Assembly: GCA_034437035.1 (NCBI GenBank)
Contig: DAOTUI010000096.1
Coordinates: forward strand, 1-64,000
Origin: CAKZQX01 sp034437035
GTDB taxonomy: Bacteria; Chloroflexota; Chloroflexia; Chloroflexales; Chloroflexaceae
Reading direction: 5' to 3'
Length of the DNA stretch: 64,000 bases
The translations under genes were made by a program, and so were the position numbers. Numbering within the stretch: position 1 is the stretch's first letter; each line of letters begins with the position of its first letter. The notes below the pieces were generated by a model, which was not told the DNA's origin, did no database searches, and saw nothing but the letters and a program-made list of their open reading frames with translations. This document shows, one piece after another, positions 1-7,983 of the stretch.

Positions 1-116
1 CGTCCCCGAAGTGGTATCATGCGCCATGCGACACTTCCTGCGGGAATTGGGAAATGGATGGAAGAGACACCCCATCATACTCAGGTGGGATAGCACATGC
101 ACTCCATCCTTGAAAG
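1..116. other. unassigned left edge
   Basis: I see no gene I can support here. All forward frames close before the first complete gene. The stretch may hold the tail of an upstream gene, but none of the short translations is recognisable. Confidence 0.3.
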
Positions 117-151
117 CTGACCACTGACCACTGACCACTGACCACTGACCA
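117..151. repeat. heptamer tandem repeat, unit ctgacca x5
   Basis: Five exact copies of the 7-mer ctgacca are followed by a degenerate sixth (ctaatta). The array ends 25 bp before the start codon of the FGGY kinase gene, so it probably lies in its leader. It belongs to a window-wide class of short tandem repeats that keep the period but vary the unit. Confidence 0.85.
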
Positions 152-176
152 CTAATTACGGAAAGCTAAAAACTCA

Positions 177-1670
177 ATGCCGGTTATCCCACACAACCAG
201 GCCGAACCGCCGCTGATCCTCACCCTCGATATCGGCTCCTCATCGACACGGGCACTGCTGTTTGACCGACAGGGGCGCGCGGTCGCCGACAGCGAGACGC
301 GTCTGACACATACCCTCCAGACCACGCCCGACGGCGGCGTAGAGGAAGATCCCACCGTGGTGCTCGGACGGGTGATCCGATGCATTGACGGGGTGCCGGC
401 GGCGGTGGGACTGCTGGCGGAACAGATCGGGGCGGTGGCCCTGGCGACCTATGTCTCGAACCTGCTGGGCATCAGCGCCGACGGTCGTCCGCTCACGCCG
501 ATCTATCTCTATGCCGATACGCGTAACACGGCGGATGCAGCCGCCCTGCGCGCGCGCCTGGACGAGACGGCGATCCTGGAGCGCACCGGCTGCCCGCTAC
601 GTAGCAGTTACCTGCCCGCCCGGCTGCGCTGGCTCCAGCGAACCCAACCTGAGATCGTGCGTCAGGTGTGGCGCTGGGTCTCGCTGGGCGAGTATCTGCT
701 GCTGCAGTTCGCGGGTGAACTACGCGTCAGCCTCTCGGTCGCCTCCTGGAGCGGCCTGCTGGACCGGCACACGCTGCAGTGGGACACGGCGCTGCTGACC
801 GAACTGGGCCTTGACGCTAATCGCTTCGCCCCACTGGTGGATCGGGATGCGCCGACGCAGGGGTTACGGGCTGAGTATGCGCGCCGCTGGCCGACCCTGG
901 CACGGGTACCCTGGTTTCCGGCGATTGGCGATGGCGCGGCGGCTAACGTGGGTAGCGGCTGCGTCACCCCGGCGCGGGTCGCGTTGACCATCGGGACGAC
1001 CGGGGCACTGCGGGCAATTACCCCAACCGTGACGCAGGTTCCCTGGGGGCTCTGGTGCTACCGGCTGGACCGGCAGCGGGCACTGCTGGGGGGCGCAACC
1101 AGCGAGGGCGGCAATGTCTTCGCCTGGCTGAACCGCACCCTGCGCCTGGACGATGTCGGCGATATTGAGCAGGCGCTGCAGGCGGGTGAGCCGGATGGGC
1201 ACGGGTTGACCCTGCTGCCCTTCCTGGCGGGTGAACGCAGCCCGGGCTGGTCGGAGCATGGCGGCGCGAGTATCATTGGCCTCAAACTGAGTAGCACGCC
1301 GGTTGATATCCTGCGGGCCGGGCTGGAGGCGGTGGCTTACCGTTTTGCGCTGATCGCCCGATTACTGGATGCGGCCCTGCCGGGGGAACAGATTTTTGTC
1401 GCCGGCGGAGGCGCGCTCTACCATTCACCGGCCTGGGCGCAACTGCTGGCCGATGTGCTGGGGCAGCCGCTCTATGCCGCCGCCGAGCAGGAAGCAACCA
1501 GCCGGGGCGTGGCGCTGCCGGCGCTGGCAGCGCTTGGCCTGCTGCCGGAACTGGAGGAACTACCGCTGGACTACGCGCAGGTCTACACGCCGAACATGGG
1601 GTATCATGAACGTTATGCCGCCGCCATCGCGCGGCAGCAGCGCTTGTACGCGTCGCTATCCGGATTTTAG
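177..1670 (+). CDS. FGGY-family carbohydrate kinase (gluconokinase/xylulokinase-like)
   Basis: ATP-dependent sugar kinase of the FGGY family, predicted cytoplasmic, 497 residues, which is the usual family length. The N-terminal phosphate-binding loop DIGSSSTR is at residues 18-25. A GDGAAANVGSG segment lies near 247, LTIGTTGAL near 269, and the C-terminal adenosine-binding signature VAGGGALYHSPAW near 407. The substrate cannot be fixed from sequence; gluconate or a pentulose is the family default. The ATG at 177 is the first start after the heptamer array and has only a weak Shine-Dalgarno (ggaaag). No sugar-catabolic neighbour is present, so context does not help. Confidence 0.85.
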   Translation: MPVIPHNQAEPPLILTLDIGSSSTRALLFDRQGRAVADSETRLTHTLQTTPDGGVEEDPTVVLGRVIRCIDGVPAAVGLLAEQIGAVALATYVSNLLGISADGRPLTPIYLYADTRNTADAAALRARLDETAILERTGCPLRSSYLPARLRWLQRTQPEIVRQVWRWVSLGEYLLLQFAGELRVSLSVASWSGLLDRHTLQWDTALLTELGLDANRFAPLVDRDAPTQGLRAEYARRWPTLARVPWFPAIGDGAAANVGSGCVTPARVALTIGTTGALRAITPTVTQVPWGLWCYRLDRQRALLGGATSEGGNVFAWLNRTLRLDDVGDIEQALQAGEPDGHGLTLLPFLAGERSPGWSEHGGASIIGLKLSSTPVDILRAGLEAVAYRFALIARLLDAALPGEQIFVAGGGALYHSPAWAQLLADVLGQPLYAAAEQEATSRGVALPALAALGLLPELEELPLDYAQVYTPNMGYHERYAAAIARQQRLYASLSGF

Positions 1671-1718
1671 TCGGGTTGGAACCGGCGCAGCCGCCGGGCA
1701 GCGCGGGGAGGAGGGAAG

Positions 1719-2480
1719 ATGAGTAGTGCCGTTGATACATTGACCCAGCCGGAGCAGACCATTCACTATCCCGAAAGCGATGGACAACCGATGGCCGACA
1801 ATACCCGCCAGTTTCGCTGGATTGTGATGATCAAGGAGAACCTGGAGACGCTCTTCCGCGACCGGGCAGATGTCTTCGTTGCGGGCGACCTGCTCTGGTA
1901 CCCGGTCGAAGGTCAACCCCGTATTTGCCGTGCCCCGGATGCGCTGGTGGTCTTTGGCCGCCCGAAAGGCGACCGGGGATCGTATCGCCAGTGGGAGGAG
2001 GCCGGCATCGGACCGCAGGTGGTCTTTGAGATCTACTCGCCGGCGAACACGTTCAAAGAGATGGGTGAGAAGCTCCTTTTCTACCAGCGCTATGGCGTAG
2101 AAGAGTATTACAGCTACGACCCGGAACCGGAGAAGAATGAACTGACGGGCTTCCTGCGCGAAGCGGCGGGGCTCCACGCGATTGAAGAGATGAACGGCTG
2201 GGTCAGTCCACGCCTGGGTATTCGCTTCGACATGGCGGGTGACGAACTGCGCATCTTCGGCCCGGATGGCACGCCCTTCCGCAGCCACCAGGAGCTTGAG
2301 CAGCTTGCAGCCCAGGCCGAGCAGGAGCGCGAGGCTGAACGACTGGCGCGGCAGCAGGCCGAGCAGGAGCGCGAGGCCGAACGGCTGGCCCGCCGGCAGG
2401 CCGAGCAGCAGGCGGCCGCACTGGCCGCCCGACTGCGCGAACTGGGGATCGATCCGGAGGCATTGCGGGAGGGTGAATGA
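1719..2480 (+). CDS. Uma2-family (DUF820) putative endonuclease with coiled-coil tail
   Basis: 253 residues. Residues 1-185 match the Uma2/DUF820 PD-(D/E)XK-like fold: the CRAPDALVVFG strand, the PQVVFEIYSP strand with its acidic residue, and a KLLFYQRYGVEEYY helix. Residues about 188-235 are a Gln/Glu/Arg/Ala heptad coiled coil made from repeats of AEQEREAERLAR. Uma2 genes are greatly expanded in Chloroflexota and Cyanobacteria; their role is unproven. The gene starts with ATG after an excellent GGAGGAGGGAAG ribosome-binding site and lies 48 bp after the kinase. No toxin-antitoxin partner is visible. Confidence 0.85.
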   Translation: MSSAVDTLTQPEQTIHYPESDGQPMADNTRQFRWIVMIKENLETLFRDRADVFVAGDLLWYPVEGQPRICRAPDALVVFGRPKGDRGSYRQWEEAGIGPQVVFEIYSPANTFKEMGEKLLFYQRYGVEEYYSYDPEPEKNELTGFLREAAGLHAIEEMNGWVSPRLGIRFDMAGDELRIFGPDGTPFRSHQELEQLAAQAEQEREAERLARQQAEQEREAERLARRQAEQQAAALAARLRELGIDPEALREGE

Positions 2481-2510
2481 TAGGCCAGTGGAAGCGGAGG
2501 GAGCATTGCC

Positions 2511-2999
2511 ATGGCAAAACCCGACTATCCGATGACGCCGGCGGTGCGCTACCTGCGCCGGCATACTATCGCCTTTCAACCCTGGCTCTACCCGTATGAA
2601 GATCAGGGTGGGACGGGCCACGCCGCCACGTCCCTGCAGGTTGACGAACATGCGGTAATCAAAACGCTGGTGATGGAGACCGATGCGCGTCGCCCGCTGC
2701 TGATGCTGATGCATGGCGACCGGGAGGTTTCGACAAAGCAACTGGCCCGCCAGATCGGGGTCAAAACGGTCGGGCCGTGCGACCAGGCACAGGTGCAGAA
2801 GGCTACCGGCTACATCGTGGGCGGCGTCAGTCCATTCGGCACGCGGCAGGAATTGCCAATCTACGTTGAAGCAACCATCCTGAACCTCCAGCGGATCTAC
2901 ATCAACGGCGGGAAGCGCGGGTTCCTGGTAGAGATCAGCCCGGCGGACCTGCAGCGCGTGTTGCCGCTGCAGGCGGTTACGGTGGCGGTTGAGAGGTAG
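2511..2999 (+). CDS. ybaK: YbaK/ProX-type aminoacyl-tRNA deacylase (Cys-tRNA(Pro) deacylase-like)
   Basis: 162 residues spanning one YbaK/EbsC domain, which hydrolyses mischarged tRNA in trans (Cys-tRNA-Pro in characterised members). Visible family features are TPAVRYLRRHTI at the N terminus, VIKTLVMETD, the GDREVSTKQLARQ helix, the ATGYIVGGVSPFGTRQ substrate loop and the C-terminal GKRGFLVEISPADL. Length fits the family. It sits 30 bp after the Uma2 gene with a GGAGGGAG Shine-Dalgarno. The function is assigned by family; exact tRNA specificity is not visible. Confidence 0.88.
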   Translation: MAKPDYPMTPAVRYLRRHTIAFQPWLYPYEDQGGTGHAATSLQVDEHAVIKTLVMETDARRPLLMLMHGDREVSTKQLARQIGVKTVGPCDQAQVQKATGYIVGGVSPFGTRQELPIYVEATILNLQRIYINGGKRGFLVEISPADLQRVLPLQAVTVAVER

Positions 3000-3015
3000 G
3001 ATCTCACATAACTCA

Positions 3016-3214
3016 ATGTACGCGTTACCCCTTTGGAAGCGGATAGCGCCTTCGGCAGGGTGGAAGAACCCGGATCTTTTTCCCAAAAAATCTGCTCTGT
3101 GAGCAGATTTTTTGGGAAAAAGATCAAAAAGAGTACCATGCTGCTGCAGGCGAAATGCCGCGCTAACAGGCTCAAACATCGAGTTTGCATACCTGCGACG
3201 TAAGTCTTGAGTAT
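3016..3214. repeat. nested inverted-repeat element, copy 1
   Basis: Divergent copy of the ~200-bp intergenic element. Box A (cgccttcggcagggtggaag) and box B (gtaccatgctgctgcaggcg) flank a perfect 25-bp hairpin: arms 3073-3097 and 3101-3125, loop tgt. The terminal repeats are eroded. The right end lies just upstream of the DUF4058 gene. Confidence 0.75.
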
Positions 3215-3257
3215 AATGAAACCGGTGCCGTTTCCAGTGATAGGAAAAATCAGAGCA

Positions 3258-4094
3258 ATGCCATCACCATTTCCCGGTATGGACCCATACCTCGAGGGTT
3301 ATCTCTGGCCGGATGTGCATCAGGCGCTTGCCACACAGATCCGGCGACAGCTTGCGCCGCTACTGCAGCCGCGCTATGTGGCCCGCCTGGCAATCTCGAC
3401 CATCCAGGACGAAATGCCGGAGAGTGAAGTCAGCATCATGTACCCTGATGTCGAGGTTTTGAAGCGCAAATTGATGCCTGAGCCACCCGCATCGCTACAG
3501 CCTGACACCACCCCCCTTGCCGCGCAGGTAACACCTTCCCTAACGGTCCCACTACCAGTGATGACAGTGCGCATGGTTACGGTTGAGGTGCGTGACCGGG
3601 ACGCAAACCAGTTGGTGACAAGTATTGAAGTGCTATCACCCGTCAACAAGCGTGAGCCGGGGTTGACCCAGTTTCGCCGGAAGCGCGAACGCCTGCGGGC
3701 TGCCGGGGTGCATCTGGTTGAAATTGATCTGATTCGGCGGGGTGAGCGCTCCGTCCATATGCCTACGTTTGTAGATACCTCCGCCATTGATGCCGTGCCT
3801 TACCTGGTGACGCTGACCCGCGCGGGTGCGACCACGATGGATGTCTGGCCGATTCCCCTGGTGAGTACACTGCCGGTGGTTGCCATACCGCTACGCCCAC
3901 CTGACACCGATGTGCCGCTGGATCTTATGCAGGCGCTGACAACGGTCTACGCTGAAGCTGCCTACCAACTCTCGCTGGACTATCGTCAACCGCCGCCACC
4001 ACCCGCCTTTGATGCGACAACTCACGCCTGGATCGATGACCTGCTGCGGGATATCCGCCGCGAAACACAGCCCGGCGAGTCGTCCGGCGCATGA
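3258..4094 (+). CDS. DUF4058 family protein
   Basis: 278 residues from the ATG at 3258. I chose this start because the family characteristically begins MPSPFPGMDPYLE, found exactly here; the open frame extends 17 codons upstream into the repeat element. The family opening is followed by YPDVEVLKR and, in the middle, a VTSIEVLSPVNKREP segment, then RRKRERLRAAGVHLVEIDLIRRGE. That mid-region resembles a PD-(D/E)XK-like core, but I treat that as inference. Function is unknown; the family is common in Chloroflexota, Cyanobacteria and Planctomycetes. Confidence 0.85.
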   Translation: MPSPFPGMDPYLEGYLWPDVHQALATQIRRQLAPLLQPRYVARLAISTIQDEMPESEVSIMYPDVEVLKRKLMPEPPASLQPDTTPLAAQVTPSLTVPLPVMTVRMVTVEVRDRDANQLVTSIEVLSPVNKREPGLTQFRRKRERLRAAGVHLVEIDLIRRGERSVHMPTFVDTSAIDAVPYLVTLTRAGATTMDVWPIPLVSTLPVVAIPLRPPDTDVPLDLMQALTTVYAEAAYQLSLDYRQPPPPPAFDATTHAWIDDLLRDIRRETQPGESSGA

Positions 4095-4164
4095 GCATTA
4101 TTTCCAGGCGGCAGATCACCCGACAGATCGGGATGGGCTAACTTGAACTGAGCGGAGCAGTACT

Positions 4165-4662
4165 ATGCGCAATCCGGGACATCGCAAAAAGCTCCTGTCA
4201 CTGGTCTGGGTGATGCTCTGCCTGCTGGGATGCTGCGCCTGCATCACCCTCACGCTCCTGAGTGATCTGCGGGCCTGGCGGGATAGTGCTACCTGGGTCG
4301 CCACGCCGAGTAGCTCATTTTCGATCCAGAGCAAAACCAGTCAGGTGCGCTATACCTACGTCGTCGATGGGCAGACCTACCATGGTCGCCGGGTACGCTT
4401 CTTTGAGTGGTTGTTATATTCAGACGGAAAAGATCTGGAATGGCAGCATACGCATCGTGATGTTCCGGTTGTAACGGTCTACTACGATCCGGAGCAACCG
4501 GAGCGGGCGGTCCTGGTACGCGAAGTTGAGCAGGAACAGGTTATTGCCCTGCTTCTCGGTATCGCCTATGCCGTTCTGGTCATTGGCGGGCCGCTGCTGT
4601 TGTTTGGCGCATTCTGGTGGTGGTGGTGGCGTACGCTGTTTGGGCGAAAACGGTCAGCATGA
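4165..4662 (+). CDS. DUF3592-type membrane protein
   Basis: 165 residues with a hydrophobic helix at about 11-33 and another at 127-150, which ends in a run of five Trp. Between them is an extracytoplasmic beta-rich domain (VRYTYVVDGQTYHGRRV, then VTVYYDPEQPERAVL) typical of DUF3592 proteins, which also carry YDPxxPxxA. Function is unknown. Start is ATG after a GAGCGGAG Shine-Dalgarno. Confidence 0.75.
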   Translation: MRNPGHRKKLLSLVWVMLCLLGCCACITLTLLSDLRAWRDSATWVATPSSSFSIQSKTSQVRYTYVVDGQTYHGRRVRFFEWLLYSDGKDLEWQHTHRDVPVVTVYYDPEQPERAVLVREVEQEQVIALLLGIAYAVLVIGGPLLLFGAFWWWWWRTLFGRKRSA

Positions 4663-4787
4663 TCTGAACCCGGCGCGGTATTGGCGCTATAGCTTTGACT
4701 TGTGGTATGCTGTTACTATCAGGACGGATGCCACGAATACCATGAACGATTGCCGGATCCCAAAGCCTGGTATGCCTTGTAGCCGGC

Positions 4788-4833
4788 ACCGGCAGTTTTG
4801 CATTTTTCGCCCATTTCGTATATTTCGTGATCC
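4788..4833 (-). repeat. nonamer-type repeat block, solitary copy
   Basis: On the minus strand this reads as 9-bp units ending in cgaa (ACGAAATAT, ACGAAATGG, GCGAAAAAT). It is about 85% identical to blocks at 53210-53256 and 56326-56372, which lie inside nested inverted-repeat elements. Here it is alone. Confidence 0.65.
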
Positions 4834-4948
4834 GGACTCCACTGCATCAGTCCTGTTAAACCGTGTATGTCTGGCGCGGGTGCGTCAGACGGTCAAACCA
4901 TGCAGAAGCATTGATCAGCTTGCACAAGCTGCTAGAAAGATAACGCAT

Positions 4949-5500
4949 ATGTCACAGGCAGAGAATGGTCGGGAAGTTGCCACGCTGGGCGGGGGTTGCT
5001 TCTGGTGCCTGGAAGCGGTGTACGATGAACTCCAGGGTGTGGAGCGGGTGGTTTCGGGGTACGCGGGTGGGCATGTTACCAACCCGACCTACCAGCAGAT
5101 CTGTGGTGGCCGCACGGGGCATGCCGAGGTGGTGCAGGTAACGTTTGACCCGGCGCAGGTCGCGTTCCGCGATATTCTGCTGGTCTTCTTTCAGATCCAT
5201 GATCCGACGACGCCGAACCGGCAGGGCGCGGACGTCGGGCCGCAGTATCGCTCGATTATCCTGTACCACAACGATGCGCAGAAGCAGGTGGCCGAGGAGG
5301 TGATCGCCGAACTGACGGCGGAGCGCGTCTGGGACAAGCCGATTGTGACACAGGTGGAGCCGTTCGAGGTATTTTACCCGGCGGAAGAGTATCACCAGGA
5401 CTACTACAAGAACAACACCTACCAGCCCTACTGCCAGGTAGTGATCTCGCCCAAACTGGCGAAGTTCCGCAAGGAGTTTGCCGGGCAGCGGAAGAACTGA
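4949..5500 (+). CDS. msrA: peptide-methionine (S)-S-oxide reductase MsrA
   Basis: Reduces methionine-S-sulfoxide in proteins; cytoplasmic repair enzyme. The ATG at 4949 gives 183 residues, the normal MsrA size; the open frame extends far upstream but that part is not MsrA-like. The catalytic motif GCFWC is at residues 16-20, with the nucleophilic Cys17 and the usual Cys20. Also present are GYAGGHVTNPTY, the GHAEVVQVTFDP segment and the HDPTTPNRQGADVGPQYRS block. The 3-prime side faces the convergent meaB gene. Confidence 0.93.
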   Translation: MSQAENGREVATLGGGCFWCLEAVYDELQGVERVVSGYAGGHVTNPTYQQICGGRTGHAEVVQVTFDPAQVAFRDILLVFFQIHDPTTPNRQGADVGPQYRSIILYHNDAQKQVAEEVIAELTAERVWDKPIVTQVEPFEVFYPAEEYHQDYYKNNTYQPYCQVVISPKLAKFRKEFAGQRKN

Positions 5501-5591
5501 GGGCGGAAGAACCGCGAACCGCAGAACTGACAACCGGAGAATTTGATAATCACAGGTATGAATCGTACTCCATTACCTGTCAAATTTACAA

Positions 5592-5633
5592 GAACCCGGA
5601 ACTGCTGCCTGTCGCGCATTCAGTTCCGGGTTC
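5592..5633. terminator. inverted repeat between convergent msrA and meaB
   Basis: A 13-bp perfect inverted repeat (gaacccggaactg, 5592-5604; mirror at 5621-5633) with a 16-nt loop lies between two convergent genes. A second, interrupted dyad (acaggta/tacctgt) lies at about 5552-5587. No strong T tract follows, so the terminator call rests on position and structure. Confidence 0.5.
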
Positions 5634-5642
5634 CGGGTTCTA

Positions 5643-5701
5643 TAGTTCTCAGTTCTCGGTTCTTGTCGGTTCTTAGTTCTCGGTTCTGAGTTCGCGGTTT
5701 T
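5643..5701. repeat. heptamer tandem repeat, unit NRGTTCT
   Basis: Units tagttct, cagttct, cggttct, (tgt), cggttct, tagttct, cggttct, gagttcg follow a 7-bp period. The array overlaps the end of meaB, so the last nine residues of that protein (ENRELRTEN) are encoded by repeat units. Confidence 0.8.
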
Positions 5702-6824
5702 CGAAGGTCTGCAGCAGTTCCTGGGCGGCGACGGTTGCGGGCATCGTGCCCTCCACAACGGCATGTTCAACCTGGGAACGCTCGGCCTTGACACCGGGAT
5801 GGTTGAAGAAGCGCGACCGCAGATGCTCCTCAACCATAGAATAGACCCAGTCCAGCGTCTGATTTTTGCGGCGCTTCTCGAAGACGCCCGACTCCCCGGT
5901 CTGCTGCCGGAATGTCTGAATAACGTCCCAGATAGTATCAATCCCCTCGCCGGTCATAGCCGAGCAGGTATAGGCTTTGGTTTTCCAACCCTCGGTTGCC
6001 GGAGCCAGGTAGTGCAGTGCCCGGTTGTACTCGCTCCGGGCGGTCTGGGCGCGCAGTTTGTTATCGCCATCGGCCTTATTGATCAGCAGCGCGTCGGCCA
6101 GTTCAATCACGCCCTTCTTGATGCCCTGTAACTCATCACCGGCCCCGGTCAGCATCAGCAGCAGGAAGAAATCAACCATCGAGCGCACGGTAATTTCGCT
6201 CTGCCCGACACCGACCGTCTCCACCAGGATGACATCAAAGCCGGCCGCCTCACACACCAGGATGGTCTCGCGGCTCTTGCGGGTCACACCACCCAGCGTA
6301 CCCCCCGTGGGTGAGGGGCGGATAAAGGCATTGGGATCGCGCGAGAGATTTTCCATGCGCGTCTTATCACCCAGGATACTGCCGCGTGTAACACTGCTGG
6401 TCGGATCAACCGCCAGGACCGCCAGTTTGTGCTCCCGGCCACTCAAGAATGTGCCCAGCGCTTCGATAAAGGAACTCTTGCCGACGCCGGGCACGCCGGT
6501 AATGCCCACGCGAATGGAGTTGCCGGTATGCGGGATCAGATATTTGAGCACCTCCTGCGCCTGCTCCATATGCGCCGCCGAGTTACTTTCGACCAGCGTG
6601 ATCGTGCGCGCGAGGATTGTGCGGTCGCCATTCAGCACGCCCTCAACGTGATCCTCCACAGAGAGTTGGCGACGGCGGGGATTATTTCCCTGACGTGCCG
6701 CCTGACTGCCGGGTTGCAGGGGCATACCGTCGTGACCACCCTCAACGCCCTTCATCACGTTGGTTGTATATTCAGTACCACCCTTGTCGGGAACCCATTC
6801 GGGCCGTTGTTTTTCGTCAGACAT
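5673..6824 (-). CDS. meaB: methylmalonyl-CoA mutase-associated GTPase MeaB
   Basis: G3E-family GTPase that loads and protects adenosylcobalamin on methylmalonyl-CoA mutase. 383 residues, with an N-terminal extension of about 50 residues. Walker A is GVPGVGKSS near 110-118, followed by VLAVDPTSSVTRGSILGDKTRM, the ETVGVGQSE switch and the NKADGDN guanine-specificity motif. It is the last gene of the minus-strand mutA-mutB set, although two nuclease genes intervene. The C terminus runs into a heptamer repeat, which may have replaced the original tail. Confidence 0.93.
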   Translation of the reverse strand: MSDEKQRPEWVPDKGGTEYTTNVMKGVEGGHDGMPLQPGSQAARQGNNPRRRQLSVEDHVEGVLNGDRTILARTITLVESNSAAHMEQAQEVLKYLIPHTGNSIRVGITGVPGVGKSSFIEALGTFLSGREHKLAVLAVDPTSSVTRGSILGDKTRMENLSRDPNAFIRPSPTGGTLGGVTRKSRETILVCEAAGFDVILVETVGVGQSEITVRSMVDFFLLLMLTGAGDELQGIKKGVIELADALLINKADGDNKLRAQTARSEYNRALHYLAPATEGWKTKAYTCSAMTGEGIDTIWDVIQTFRQQTGESGVFEKRRKNQTLDWVYSMVEEHLRSRFFNHPGVKAERSQVEHAVVEGTMPATVAAQELLQTFENRELRTEN

Positions 6825-6847
6825 ACATCCTACTCTCTTTTTATGCT

Positions 6848-7444
6848 TTATTCAAAAAAGCTTGAGGTGTCAATTTTAATGTCGGCGCTATCGGGTTCGA
6901 CTTCGAAATTGTAATTCATAATAATGTTAAAATAAAACGGAAAATCTGAATTCATTGTTATACTGTTATGTTTTTCGTCGCCACGCCACTCCATCTGAAC
7001 ATCAACAAGGCCCGTTCCCGTCACACGAATGGTATCTTTAGTAACGGTAAGTGCGTCGATATTCAGGCCACGAACGGTTGTAATCGAACTATGCGGAGCC
7101 AGTTGGTCAATTTCCGGAAAAGAAGTACTGGCGATATAATCATACAGAATAGTTTCTAATCCTTCAAAGGTGATTGCTTTCTCGCGCGGCGGATTAACGA
7201 CAACCAGGTGAAAATCAAACCCATGTTGCCTGGCCTGCTCACGCAGATAGCGCAGATTAGGGGCCGCCTCACGTAGATGCGAACGGGCTTTGACCTGAAA
7301 TGCAACAGTTTTACCTCCGCGCGTTGCAACCAGATCAAATCCGGTATCTTGTGGGTTTTTGACGATCTCATACCCCTGGGTTACAAGATCAGCCGAGAGT
7401 TCTGCGAGTTTGGCTGCTTCAAGGTAGTCTGCTGGTGCAATCAT
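6848..7444 (-). CDS. PD-(D/E)XK-like nuclease domain protein, unknown function
   Basis: 198 residues. Residues 1-95 look like a restriction-endonuclease fold: an N-terminal helix, GFDLVATRGG with Asp37, then AFQVKAR with Gln50 and Lys52 (a D-x12-QxK core). HGFDFHLVVVNPPR follows as a further strand. The C-terminal 100 residues are beta-rich and unrecognised. Its ATG overlaps the TGA of the upstream RusA-like gene in an ATGA junction, so the two are probably translationally coupled. The pair is AT-rich compared with its neighbours and sits inside the methylmalonyl-CoA mutase gene set, which suggests horizontal acquisition. Target and role are unknown. Confidence 0.7.
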   Translation of the reverse strand: MIAPADYLEAAKLAELSADLVTQGYEIVKNPQDTGFDLVATRGGKTVAFQVKARSHLREAAPNLRYLREQARQHGFDFHLVVVNPPREKAITFEGLETILYDYIASTSFPEIDQLAPHSSITTVRGLNIDALTVTKDTIRVTGTGLVDVQMEWRGDEKHNSITMNSDFPFYFNIIMNYNFEVEPDSADIKIDTSSFFE

Positions 7445-7878
7445 AACTCACCTTCATCTATTGGACCAAAGTATACGCTGTGCGATGTTAGTTGCCCTAC
7501 TTCTACATAAAAAATATGCTCTTCCTCACTGCCCAGTAGTGCAATCAGTTCTTCATAAATATCACTGGGAAGATGCGCTTGAGTAATTCTAAAATCTTTT
7601 TTCGTGTAAACTTTTTGAGACAAACATTTTACGATAGACTCATCATCCAAGTATACCACCCCTTTAAACGCATCAATGATCGGCTTGATGATATTATCAA
7701 CATCGCCGACGCGTTCAATACTATGAAACCAGACGATACGAATATACAAATTCCCATCAAATAGTTCTCTACTCGCAAAATGTAAGCGTGCAAGTTGTTC
7801 CAGAGCTGCCTGATACTTTACCCTCCCTCTGCTACCACTCGAAACGGGACGCCGGGCAACTACCATGGCAAACGTCAT
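7441..7878 (-). CDS. RusA-like Holliday junction resolvase family protein
   Basis: 145 residues from the ATG at 7878, preceded by GGAG at 8-nt spacing; upstream in-frame starts fall in a hairpin and are less likely. The RusA signature of clustered acidic residues is visible: GDVDNIIKPIIDAFKG (Asp59, Asp61, Asn62, Lys65, Asp69) and VVYLDDESIV (Asp78, Asp79), matching the metal-binding Asp set of RusA, which cleaves four-way junctions. RusA genes are usually prophage-borne, but no phage genes are nearby. It overlaps the PD-(D/E)XK gene by 4 bp, suggesting one functional unit. Confidence 0.72.
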   Translation of the reverse strand: MTFAMVVARRPVSSGSRGRVKYQAALEQLARLHFASRELFDGNLYIRIVWFHSIERVGDVDNIIKPIIDAFKGVVYLDDESIVKCLSQKVYTKKDFRITQAHLPSDIYEELIALLGSEEEHIFYVEVGQLTSHSVYFGPIDEGEL

Positions 7879-7895
7879 CGCTGCGTCTCCAAAGG

Positions 7896-7935
7896 TGGCG
7901 GCACAGGACATTCGGGTCAACGTCCTGTGCCGCCA
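7896..7935 (-). terminator. 14-bp perfect hairpin after mutB
   Basis: Arms tggcggcacaggac (7896-7909) and the exact complement (7922-7935) with a 12-nt loop, lying between the mutB stop and the RusA-like start. There is no U tract, so it could be an attenuator, an mRNA stabiliser or an insertion boundary as well as a terminator. Confidence 0.5.
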
Positions 7936-7983
7936 GGCGTTTCATCGTCATTAGTGTTAATGCATCAGGTGTGCAATCACCAA

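Noticed and set aside
117..151. CRISPR or integration-host site from heptamers
   Set aside because: Period 7 with no unique spacers; a simple tandem repeat.
1656..3179. 507-codon minus-strand open frame opposite Uma2 and ybaK
   Set aside because: Shadow of real plus-strand genes; the translation has no family resemblance and the plus-strand genes have ribosome-binding sites and clear domains.
4526..4948. N-terminal extension of MsrA
   Set aside because: Overlaps the DUF3592 gene and lacks MsrA similarity; the ATG at 4949 gives the standard length.
7879..7920. Longer N terminus for the RusA-like protein (start at 7920)
   Set aside because: It would be encoded by the perfect hairpin; the ATG at 7878 has GGAG at correct spacing.
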